NCBI RefSeq assembly: GCF_047495875.1
Contig: NC_092461.1
Span: forward strand, 88,234,931 to 88,298,930
Direction of reading: 5' to 3'
Length of the DNA: 64,000 nucleotides
Origin: Pithys albifrons albifrons
Taxonomy: Eukaryota; Chordata; Aves; Passeriformes; Thamnophilidae
Positions 1-11,558 of this stretch are shown one piece after another. How positions within the stretch are numbered: the first letter of the stretch is position 1; each line of letters starts with the position of its first letter. Both the position numbers and the translations under genes were made by a program. Under the pieces are notes generated by a model. It was not told the origin of the DNA. It was given only the letters and a program-made list of their open reading frames with translations, and ran no database searches.

Positions 1-2254
1 AATCAATCAAACAACAAAGGGAACATGTACAGAAATTTGAGAATGACCAAGAAAAACATTAAGCAACTTTGCTCTACCTTGTAGAAGAAAGAGTATACAA
101 CATCACCATGAGAATAAATTTTTCTGGAGCTGGTGATCCGTTGGACACTTCCTTGGAAGGACGTTAATATATAAACTGAAAACTATTTGTACTTCCAGAT
201 ATTTTTTCTCGCTTCATACTAGAATCTATCAGAAGATCAAGATACCTTTTTGTTCTTATTTGCAATAAGATCCTAATTTCAAAATATATCCCTTTCCGAA
301 GTATGAGCAACAGTTCTTCAAGCTGAAGGATAGATAAGCTAGAAGTTTCTTCTTTCACTGCTTGGCACAATATTGCTCTATTACACGCCTGGCATGGAAA
401 ATAATAAGTCAAATCATTGCTGTTCTTTCCCAGAGTCAGTATGTGTCATCTTTATATGTCTGTGCTACACTGGTTCAGGAAGTGAGAATCTGAGAGCCAG
501 GCAGACTCAATCATTACTCTTTTTACATTTCCTTAAGCAATTTTCACCCAGTCTCGGCTCTTCTAAACAAAGTGTTATGGTATATATCTTCATAATTTAA
601 TAGGTTTGAAATCAAGTGTACTTTGTGGAAAGGTCTAGAAACCCAGAGAGCCTTTTAGGAAGTGTCTCTTGAATACAAGCTAAGTTGTCTCACAAAGTAA
701 TGGATATATTTCCTTTGCAAAGAACTCTAAATCTACCTAAAAAGAAGCAGGAGTGATGATAAAAGACTATTATTTGATATTCAAGTGTATATGGACTTTA
801 GCAGCAAAACCCACTAATTTTAAAAGCAACTGATTATACAAGCAACATCAAATATTCCATTAATAAACAAGGCAAGTAATATTTACAATAGATACATGAT
901 ACATAAAAAAACTGTCAAGGGTAGCCAGAAGACTTCAGAGTCTTACAGCAAAAATAGTATAAAGAGACAGTAAACATATCCAGAATACAGTTGTATATGT
1001 CTTCATTTGAAACAAAATAACCAAAAAAGAAACCCAATTGTATTAAACAGAAAATATCCTTATTTTCAAACAAATTTATTAACTTGAAGCATTTTTTTGC
1101 GTGAACAGAATGATTTCTTAATAAGCCTCTCTGAATTTGCACAAAGTACACAAACACGGCATATCCTAGTAGTAACAGGACTCACCATTTCACTTCATTA
1201 ATACATTAAAGCTCTTATGGTTTGAGCTATTAAGCTGTCTGCTACTATTTAATAATAGCTTAGATATTTTTATGGGCCTTTTCAGCTAGATATTATGGTA
1301 CATTTCCATTCCTTGTTAGACTTTGCATAAGGGTTTCTCTCAAAAGCGTATTTGTAGAAAAACGTTTTACCAGCAAATGAAATTTGGTATACTAAGCTTC
1401 ATTTTGCTTGTCACACCTTTTTTCTAGTATGTTGTTTCTTCAGGAACCCTTACTTATGTTCCACCTTCCCATCACTCAGAAGAATTCTGGTGAATATATT
1501 TCAATTAAATTCCAGTTAAGTGAATTTTACTTTCACCATATATCTTAGGTTTTGCGTACCAGAAATTAAGGAAGCTGTTGTTAGTGATCTGAGTGAAATG
1601 GAACAGTTAACAGCAATATACAAAGAAATATTCAGATGGAAATATATCAAAGCATTTTTCACTTCACATTGGTTGCTCCAGTAAAACAGTGCAATGATGC
1701 ATACTATTGTCCTGATAAGCATTAAAGATGAACAAGGGAGGGAAGAGGCAGAGTCATGATACCCACACCTGGCAACTGGCCCATAGCTGGGACACATCAC
1801 AGAGATGCTTCCTTGTCCTAAAGAGCAGTTGCTTCTTTCAAACCAGAGTGTAGCCCTGGCACCAGCCTCTCCTGTGAAGCTGATGGGATAGTCAACCTCT
1901 GCAGAACTTAGAACAGGGAGTTAAACACACATCTTGCTTTTCTTTTGTCCTCTAACAGAACCAGTTTGCTTCAGACAGGCACTTCAGTACTTCCCAACTT
2001 TGCCACAGGAAATGCAAAAAAAACCCTCCTGCACCTCGTTACATGCAATATTGTATACTCCTGCCTGTTTTTCCAGGAAGTAAGGCATGTCAAACCACTG
2101 TTGCACAGAGAAGAACAGGTGGCTTCCAACATATTATCATCATGAATCATTACTTTTATGCTATAATACATGCCTATCATATCTATACCACTTATATGGT
2201 TATAATATACCATATATATGATAGACCAAACATATATAATGCAATGCATCACAG

Positions 2255-2287
2255 CACATTTTTATCACATTTTTATCACATTTTTAT
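2255..2287 (+). repeat. 11-bp tandem repeat, three copies
   Basis: CACATTTTTAT repeated three times without error. Short minisatellite-like repeat in an AT-rich intron. Confidence 0.9.
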
Positions 2288-5200
2288 CTATTCCACTCTT
2301 CAGGAAAGTACTTATTTACTCCAGAAAAGAATTATCTTAGCCTGACTGCAGAATACCAGTAGAATTATACCTACTGGGTGTGAAAGGTCTCTCAGGCTTG
2401 TTCACATTTGCTATTTTTATCCTGCTGTCATATATATGCATTTTTATGTACATGTGTATACACATATACATATATATAAGCACATGTGCATCTTGCAAAG
2501 GGTATCTCATTTCAGTACTGAGATGTAATGTTTATGAGTTTTCATTCTTACAAGAAATGTGTGCTAATCCTCACTGTGGTTAAAAAATACAGCTCACAGC
2601 AATTTCCAGCATTCATCAATTATTCCTGATCTGTTCAAACGTCCTATTCATACAACAGTACAGCCAAAATCTTATTACTATAGGCTTAGCGTTTGACACT
2701 CTCTAGTTTCTGACATCACACTGACCTTATAAAATAGTAAAATATTTATCAGAGTATCAGTTATAAATGCTTAAAATGAATCAAGAGAATAATAACTTAG
2801 CATTTTGCTTTGAGTTGTTCTGTGAAGAAGTCAACACCTTCAGTTCTTCCCAAGCCTGAATTCTGCTGTCAGTCATACCAGTTCATTCCTCTATGTGAGA
2901 AATTCAGCTAACATTTTAACATATATGGACTTCATACGTACTGGAACCACTGGAAAATAATATTTGATTCAAAATCTATGTTTATCCTTCAGAAGAAAGA
3001 TAAAACCTTCTCCAATGGCATGAAGTTTCATAAATTAGAAAAAATAAATTCCTGTTATTCTAGGGTGAATTGAAGTTTCATTCTCATAATCTCATTTGGA
3101 GACAACTACTCTCGAACTTTAAATAAAATAATGAAGACTTGATACAACTCTTACTGAAATCAGTGGGTATTTTTCCATTTACTTATTTGGATCAGAGCTT
3201 TGGATTAAGACTTCAGTGAATTTTTAAGAACTGGAAACTGATTACACACACTGACAATCTGATATTGGATCAGATTTTATTTTAAAGAGCTGCAATAATT
3301 TAATTGCATTTGCACGCCTCTGCCAACTTTTATGGTTTTATTACTATATATTTGCCATTGTTCCTGTCACTGGCTGTAAGACCCACACTGGCAGAAGAAA
3401 ATGACTAATAAATTGAGTTCCCCAAGGAAAGAATAAAACTGATGACAAACTCTTACCGAATGCAAAATGCTCCCTGTACATAGCTTTTTGAAATTAGTAG
3501 TAGTATTACATTACTGTCACTGGTATGTGTATCTAACTAAAAGAAATTAACCAGAAAGTGAAAGAAAAATTATCAGTGTTTCTGTTTATTTCATTTACGG
3601 AGACCTCAGCCATTACTTCTACCAGTAGTGGATAAGAAACTGTTCCCCTGAAAGAAAACGAGTGAACTAAAGAAGAGCTCACAAACTCAACCACCATCTG
3701 TCTTTATTGAGATATTTTTCATTGATGCCAATAGAAACTTTTGGAATTAACATTTCCATAGATACTGACACGTTATGTTACTATAATCAGGGCATTCTTG
3801 TTGGAGATAATATCTTGTTAGAAAGGAGCATAACTGCCACATCTGCTTTAATATTTTTGCTGCAAAGTTTTAATAAGACACTTTCCTCAAATCATCATTT
3901 TCACATTACCTAGAAGAGCAGGCTGCTCAGGTATTTGATCTACTGAGTTTTGAGATGTCACTGCAAATACCAATGCTATTAGCAACAAAACTCATTAAGT
4001 CTCACTGCAGCTGTGGCATATAGAATTTTCCTCAGTCATGTTATATTTTAAATAATTGTATTGTCACCTTTAAGATTTGCATTGTAATCATGAACAATAA
4101 TCAAAATGGGAAATGCTGGATAAGATTTACTGTTTTGTTAATTTAAATTTGAAAACAACAGAAATCTCAAACTGCATATATTAAGGAAAAAAATCAAAAA
4201 CTATTGTAAACTACGAATAATATATCACCTCAGTAAAATGGCCAAGTCATAATCTCTTCATAGTGAATCACTTCTGATGAGTTCAGCTTTTTAATCAATC
4301 ACTGAATGTTAGAGCTGACAACATGATTGATCTGCCAGTCAGGAAAAGCTTCAAACCATATCCCAGCCTATCAGAATTAATATATGTGCACAGACACTCA
4401 GTCCCTTAAACCAAACCAAACCAAACAAACAAAAAGCCATCATTCAACTGCCAAAAGTAATTTTGACATAAGAGAAAAACCTCAGCTCCATCCAAGCACA
4501 ATGTCCAGATTTCGCGTATTCAGCCTCTTTATTCAGTCAATTTGCTTGTATCCACAAGACTGGGTTAAATCATTCTATGTCCTTACCCACTGCTCAGTGA
4601 TCAGTTACAGGACCTGATTTATTCTGCATCTTTTATGGTATTTAGGCTTTAGAAGCTCTGGGTTTTTTTAAAGCAGATTGTGCAACACTAATTCACCTCC
4701 TTCAAGGCAACAAGGTGCCAAATGTACCAGCCTAAAAAGCATATTATTAATGATGCTTGAATTTGTCTTCTGAAGTGGCCTGTCCTCTTTCTTGGATCCT
4801 AAACTTTTTTTCAGTCAACCTTACTTCAACACAAAGGTGTTAACAGTACATGTTCTTTTTGGATTTTTGTTTGCTAGATTTTTGGACCTTCTGTTACCAG
4901 TCTAGGACCGTATTGTGCAGAGAACTCCATACCTAATATTTTCCTGACAGGGCTTGAAGAATATTGTGTGTCTAAGGTGACAACCTTATATGATATTACT
5001 AAGACCCTATGATTCACAGACAAGGACTGGACATCCAAATACCATTTTTCTGGACAACTGAAGCACTTTGGATTTCTTTGCTTTGTCCTATTTGTTTCTT
5101 CAAACTTCTGTGATTATCCAACTGCTGACATTTTTTCTAACTCTCAAGTCATCCTCATTTTTCTCTAGCACAGTGCCAAAATGCTTACAAGTGACAACCT

Positions 5201-6189
5201 TTATAGCTCCTTGGTGTTGTTCTCCTTTTTAACACTGAAAACTAGATGGCAGATGCTTTATTACTCTTATCAGTGGTTTGTTGTTTTGTTGGGTTTTTTA
5301 AATCACATTTCCTACTAAATATTTGGCTTGAGGATGCTGAGGTTGATTATATTTCTACACCTGAATGGAATATATTCATGGTAACTTCAAAGTGGGGGTT
5401 TTGTCAGTGTTGCTCTGACATGTGCATTAACATGCCTGCTAGCAGAGATTCTACATTCATGATTCTTAACATGTAATTGCCGTGCACTGTCATCTAAGAA
5501 AACTGTTTCAAATAAGTGATTTTAATATTTTACCATAAGTAAAAAATATTTTCTACTTGTTCATAATTTGTTCACCTTGTTCGAGGCATGCCATATACAT
5601 ATGTTGGGGTTTTTTTCAATTCATAATACTCTTTGCATTTATTGCATGTTAGCAAACTTCAGGGCTTCTGCAGAGACAGAGCTCCTCTGAGGGTTGCAAA
5701 AGTGTCTGTGGCTTTTATGTTATTCAGTCTTTAAATTTCATTTTCTGTAGCATTTCAAGAATCATAACTCCAATGGCTCCTATTAAATTTCAGTGCAGTA
5801 CTTAAAGCTTCTCTTCTACATCCAGATTAAGAAGACCCCAAAAGTTAGGGATATAGTAGTCTGCCAGTGCTGACAGCTCAAACTGCTTTTTTTACAGGCC
5901 TCATCTAAGAGCACTCATAAGGGAGAACAGAAGATATTTTGCTTCAGTCAGATCAGTTTAAACTGACTCTTAGCTCCAGATTGTTTCACCACGTTTCCTC
6001 CTAACTGGAAATGGATACACAACAGCCCAGTCTCTCTCTGGACTACATTCCATATGAAGTCAGGCACCTGGAACCAAAAGTGTAATCTCTTTATTTGGTC
6101 AGGTGTCTGGATACAAGGTACACCATGACAATAGTGAAAAGTGATTTAGAGCCTCTACCAGGTAGAAATACCTATTATTTGTAAATATT

Positions 6190-6445
6190 CAAGTGTCTTG
6201 GTCACACTGGGGCTCTTGGCCCATGCCTCATCCGTCAGCATCCCAAACCTGGCCCTTCCCAAGCTGCTGTCCAGCATGCACTTGGGCTGGCCCCATTGCC
6301 CCCAGCAATCCCAGCCACTCGTACACCCCAACCACCGTGTCTTGGCCTGCCCAACTCTCCTCATCAGTCATCATCCATCACCCTGGCCTCCTTCCATGTG
6401 CTTTGCAGCCTCTCCCACCGCTCCTCCATGGCTCTGCTTCACACA
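6190..6445. other. unexplained GC-rich patch in NETO1 intron 6
   Basis: About 250 bp, C-rich on the plus strand, with abrupt edges against AT-rich DNA. Several overlapping frames are open simply because of composition. No repeat family or domain was recognised. Confidence 0.5.
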
Positions 6446-9352
6446 AACATCACCACTCACAGTCAGCTAAGGTTAAGGCTACTGCAATAATATGTCAAAA
6501 CTAGATACTCATTAACTGACATGCTCAGTTTCTCAATCTTTTGTCTTAAGTCTTGCATCCTAAAACTTGTAAAGATACCTTCTTTGCCCAATAGCATGCT
6601 CAGGTGGGGCAAGAAAATTAGGCACAGTTTTGCCTAACTAGCTTAAAACTTCATTTTATTTCTCATAGTATAAATAGAGAGGGTACTCTTGCTACTTTCT
6701 TGGTCTAAATGTACTTCTTTCTCATTCCTCCAGAGGACTTCATTCAAATTAATTCTTGTCTATCTGTAGTTTTGATGCTGTTTCCTGAGATGCCTAGAGC
6801 TTCTGATAATAGCACTTATGGCAGCATGCTTCCTGGCTTTTTTTCCTAGCATGAGAATATCATATTTGTCAAACTTTTATTACTCTTTCTGTCAGATTCT
6901 GTTGCCTTTTTTTCTTGAAGAACCTCTGAGAGAGCAAGCATGACACGATGGTACCTTGCTGGGAAAGTTATCCTCCAAAGGGAGCACTGTCTGAGCACAA
7001 ACGTCCGTTCTGTTTTCCTAGGGGACCTTGTCAAACTCTGCTGACACATCCAATATAAAAAAATGCCCATTGTTGATATTAGCCTCCAACAGAAAGTAAG
7101 AAAATACTACAATTCTTTCCATTGTCTTATTTTCTATTCCTAAATACAGAATCTTTGCTTATCCACTTTTATAGCAAATCTTAGCTCTGAAGTTTTTCAA
7201 TTCTTTATGCAGCAAGCTTATACACTTCCTCCTTTGAGTTTTGTTCTCCAGCAAAGAATTTTCACATGGGGATGTTACTCCAGAACTTTACTGTTCTGAG
7301 TGGGCCAGCACGTTCTGTCAGCAGCTCGTTTCTTTATTTTCTGTACTTTTTCTGATTACTGACTGAAGTCACCTTCTACATGTAGTGCAGAACCCTCAAT
7401 ACTGCTGAACTCCAAACTCACAGCTATCTTACTCAGCAGGAACTGACTTTGAATGATTACAAGAATCACACACTTTTCAACCAGTCACATTCAAGTATAA
7501 GACTCCAGCTCTGTTTACATATTGAAGATGTGTTTAAACTGCCCTCTGGTGTCTTCTGCACTTAGAAGTTTCAGTTCTGCATGCATTTTCAGTTTTTTCT
7601 TTTCTTCAGGGGTGTGTTATAAGGTAATCAGTGATCACCCTATTTTAAGTGTGTGCAAGAAATTTGCTGCTCTCTGTCTCATTGCAGCTCACTGAGGATA
7701 GCAGCACTAGACCCTAACAGTCAGTTTGAAGCTCAGGCTCAAAAACTTCATACGCCCTGGCTGATCTCACTGCTCGTACACTGAGATCAGAACTTGGCTT
7801 GAATCTGGACTTGGAAAGCAAGGAAAGGATTTGCATCTTGCTACTGCAGACAGTTTAGACTGGATGAGCTAAAGCCAAATGAAATTGCAGGCAACCCACA
7901 TTCTGGCACAGTTTAATTAAGAAACTAAAGATGCAAAGATCCAGCACAAGCTCTGTCTGGGAAACTCTGGCCTTTTAGGCATAATTCCCAGTAACAAACT
8001 GTGCAGCCTAGAGTAGATTTAAAGATATCTACTGAGTTCTCACTGTTCTTAGCAGGAGAGCCTGTTTTCACAGGTGCAAGCTAACATAAATTAAAATGAT
8101 GTCACTAAATAATTGTACTGAATATGATATTAGCTCAAGGTTAGATAAGCACAAAGGGTGGTAAAACATGGACAATGGAATCCAGTTCAATTGAATCAGA
8201 CTCATAAATAATGTTACCAAAAATCTTACTGTGTACCACATTTTTTTAATAATTATCCACTTATTCCTTCCTTAATAGCTGAAAATTTTTCAACTCGTCC
8301 CAGTATGGTGAAACCATAACCATATGTGTGTGTGCATTTATATATGTATATACTGCTGTGCATATATATCTGTTTGAAAACTTCACTAAGAAAGTTCAAA
8401 TGGATGCAAGTATCAAAGATGGAGCTAGGCTTGAAAACTTTTTTCCTAGCTTGCTGTGAAAGCTTTCAACTCCACATGTTAGGAAACACTGATTTATATG
8501 CTTGTGTATTACTCCGTCTCTACCCAGACAACTCTGTAAAATGGGAATGGCAAGATCCATCAAGAGATGACACAGCCTAGCCCTCTGCCTAAAGGTAAGG
8601 TTAATAATGTTTATCCCATTTTCCAAATATTGTTATCTACAGTTTAAGACCACTAGCAATGCTAGCTGAACAAGCTTCCTCAACAATCACTCATAATCCC
8701 AACCAATCATAGTACCCTCCATGATGCTTGAGGTTTTCTTCCTTATTATCTAACTTGAAACTCTCAGTGTGGGACCATGAGTTACTTTTTATCCTCCAGA
8801 CATAGACTTCTAAGCATTCCTTCCTTGTTGTAAGAGCCTTTTATTATTTCATGCTCCTTCACAAAATCATGCAGATGACATTAAATAACTTTTAGTATTA
8901 CTTCAATTTTTTTGTGAAACTGTCTTATTGCTCTCTCTTGCAGATGCCCTTCAGCTAGGATATGCTTCCAGAAATGAAACACAACTAAATGCATGTATGG
9001 AAGTTTATGAAGAATTAATGAACTTTAATCTTTAATCCTCTGTTAACAGAGGTGGTTTGGCATTCTTCTGTTATCTACTGTGTTTATGGTTATGTAGCTA
9101 CTCAACTGATAATTTTACATTAGGACTGAAATTTGGATAAATACTACATTTAAGTAAATACAGGAATTTTAGCAGGGGTTTGAATCATATAGAACTTTCG
9201 AATTAGATCCAGTAAGAACATGACAATGACATTATCTGATCAACAAATTATAAACTCGAATTATTAGTATAGGGCCATTTTGTTGGCTTATTTAATTGTG
9301 TGCAATTCTAATTTTGTGTTTACCTGTTTTCATTCTGTTACTATCTAACATG

Positions 9353-10063
9353 TCACAGAACAATTTGTGTTTGAAGGGTCCTATGAAGGTGAACTAGTCC
9401 AACTTGCCTGCCATGAGTATGCATGTCTTCAGCTAAATCCATTTGCTCAGAGCCCCATCTGACCTGACCTTGAATGCTTCTAGGTATGGGTCATCAACCA
9501 CCTCTCTGGGTAACATGTTCCAGTGTTTCAAGACCCTCATTGTAAAAACTTTCTTCCTCTTATCTAGTCTAAATCTACCCTCTTTTAGCTTTAAACCCTT
9601 GCCTTCTTGCTACAGGCCCTGTTAAAACATTTGTCCCCACTTTTAATATAGGCCCCCATTAAGTACTGGAAGGCTGCTATAAGGACTCCTTGGAGCCTTC
9701 TCTTATCTAGACTAAAAAACCCCAATTGTCTCAGCCTTTCCTCACTGGAGAGCTGCTCCATCCCTCTCATTATTTAATGCTCTCCTCTTGACCTGATCCA
9801 ACAGGCCCATGTCTGTCCTGTGCTGGGAGCCCAGAGCTGGACACAGCACTCAGGTGGGGTCTCACAAGAGTAAAGTAGATGGGTAGATTCACCTCCCTTG
9901 CCGTGCTGGCCATGCTGCTTTTAATGCTTTTAATTGGTTTTCTGGGCTGCAAGCACATATTACCAGGTCATGTCCAGCCTCTCATTTACCTCCAAGACCT
10001 TCTTGGCAAGGCTGCTCTCAATCTGTTCATCTCAAGCTTGTATCGATATTGGGAGTCACCCTG
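9353..10063 (-). mobile_element. CR1 LINE fragment, 3' part, minus strand
   Basis: Reads as the complement of the avian CR1 3' region. Recognisable blocks include TCCAACTTGCCTGCCATGAG, a clause matching the ...GTTCCAGTGTTTCAAGACCC... region, the CTCAGCCTTTCCTC block, and CTGTGCTGGGAGCCCAGAGC. About 700 bp with scattered indels; no open reading frame survives. CR1 is the dominant LINE of bird genomes. Confidence 0.9.
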
Positions 10064-11266
10064 AATGAATATAAACTCTGCATATAATGTATGTAATAAT
10101 CATTCATCAGTCCAGTCATCTCATATCACTACTTAGTGTAGCAAAGTGAGAAGCTCATCTACTTAATTGAAAACCTCTAATAATATTAAATTTATTAAAG
10201 TAAAAAAAATGATATGAGATTAAAGTATATTCTGGAAATAATTTATCTGTGGTTTTTATGAGCCAATTCTTCTGGTAAAACTTTCCCAACAGAAAAATGC
10301 TGATACTAATGGCTTTTTCTCTTTTGGAAACCCTTCCTGAAGAGAATTCTTCAATATTCATCTACGTGTTACACTGATGATGAAACAGTTACATATTCAG
10401 TAATTCAGTTGCCTCTCTGAGATTATACACAAAACACCTAATCTGTTTCAAGATGGCAGAGAGTAGTGCATATATAAATTCTACCTTGTAAAACTTTTCC
10501 TATCCAATAAAAGACATCTAGAAGAAGGATACTGTAGAGTCTATTTAACACAGTGAATGAGAGTAAGTGGGAGACATAAAGCTGTTCCTACTGCAAAGAG
10601 GAGAGAAGCAGTAGTGTAATCAGCAACAATTAATGCATATAAAATCTGATAAGCTATGGATAAGAGAGAAAATCAAGCAGAATCCAAGAGAAGTATTGTT
10701 AAATTTATTGCAGCCCTCTCATGTTTCTTACAAAGGCATGGCTTGCCAACTTTGATGGGAAGGAAATGAGAACACTCTTTGTGTTTGTGGCTCTAAACCA
10801 AAGGAACTAAAGGTTTCCTACAGTGGAACGAGAATTTACCTTGAGTCCACTTTCACAGTTCACAGATGAGAAACAATGATTACCTTAGGTAACCAGCAGC
10901 ATTCCCTTGGAAGTCTCTATGTTAAGTATTTGAAATATATTGAAAATTAAAATGATGATATTCCTTACAACTTAAGAAAACATGTTGATTCTTTAAAAAT
11001 ATGAGCAAAATTAAAGATGAATTTAAGGAAATAACTTATAGCACAAAAAGCACAATAGCACTGCCAACAGCATCACTTATAAAGAAAGGTAGTTATTCTG
11101 GCTGAGATGATGAATTACCCTTCCACAGCAGAAGGAAAAAAATAGTTTACAGTTCAAGCTGTAAAGTTATTAAACAAGATTTGACTGTACTAATAAATGC
11201 AAAATATATTAGAGAAGTCAATTTCTTAAATTAAATGGCAAACCAGCAAGTGGATGTAGGACTAAC

Positions 11267-11394
11267 CTTGGATCGGGGTGGTGCTCGGATGTACCATTTA
11301 CAGTCTACTGCTTCAGTTTCAGAAGCTTTTCCTTCTTTCACAATTTGTACAGATTCCACAATTCCTTCAGGTCCTCCCATCTCAAAGTCACAAA
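11267..11394 (-). CDS. NETO1: NETO1 coding exon 6 (start of CUB2, residues 171-213)
   Basis: A 128-bp exon with acceptor TATTCAG and donor GTTAGT. It reads [18 protein letters not shown] to RAPPRSK and ends on a complete codon (phase 0). It encodes the first part of CUB2, with Cys172 and Cys202 as the expected first disulfide and CKWYIRAPP matching the mammalian protein. The next exon should begin IYLRF; no such translation occurs between this exon and position 1, so the remaining CUB2, LDLa repeat, membrane span and cytoplasmic tail are outside the window. Confidence 0.96.
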
Positions 11395-11516
11395 CTGAAT
11401 AACAAAACACCAGAAATTGAAACCTGAACAGCAAACAAAAATATTTTCTACAGCAGAGTATAAAGGCCTCCAAATTAGAAAAAAAAAAAAAACAAAACCA
11501 AAACCAACATACCAAC
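11395..11516 (-). other. NETO1: NETO1 intron 5 (122 bp, stop-free in the NETO1 frame)
   Basis: Unusually short intron between the 42-bp and 128-bp exons, with donor GTTGGT and acceptor TATTCAG. On the coding strand it has a T tract from the A-run at 11479-11492. Read in the incoming NETO1 frame it contains no stop codon and encodes mostly hydrophobic residues; its length is not a multiple of three, so retention would shift the frame and end at a TGA in exon 6. Confidence 0.92.
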
Positions 11517-11558
11517 CTGGCAAAGGTTTCAAAACACCAAGGTCTTTAAAATCTGGAT
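11517..11558 (-). CDS. NETO1: NETO1 coding exon 5 (42-bp CUB1-CUB2 linker, residues 157-171)
   Basis: A very short exon between acceptor TTTTTAAG and donor GTTGGT. Joined to exon 4 it reads [14 protein letters not shown]; the human linker differs by one residue (Ala for Val) as I recall it. Both junctions are phase 1, so the exon can be included or skipped without changing frame. It lies 122 bp from exon 6 but 21 kb from exon 4. Its 3' flank in the intron holds a long T tract on the coding strand. Confidence 0.94.

Larger units (their letters stand above)
1..11266 (-). other. NETO1: NETO1 intron 6, 5' portion (more than 11 kb)
   Basis: Begins at donor GTTAGT, 11266, and runs off the window. 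Contents seen: a CR1 fragment at about 9.35-10.06 kb, a GC-rich patch at 6190-6445, an 11-bp tandem repeat at 2255-2287, and AT-rich simple stretches around 2160-2230, 2440-2480 and 8326-8370. No translation resembling the missing NETO1 exons was found. Confidence 0.85.

Noticed and set aside
1..11266. Search for remaining NETO1 exons (rest of CUB2, LDLa, membrane span)
   Set aside because: No translation on the minus strand resembles these segments, and none of the frames has the cysteine pattern of an LDLa module. They are presumed to lie outside the window.
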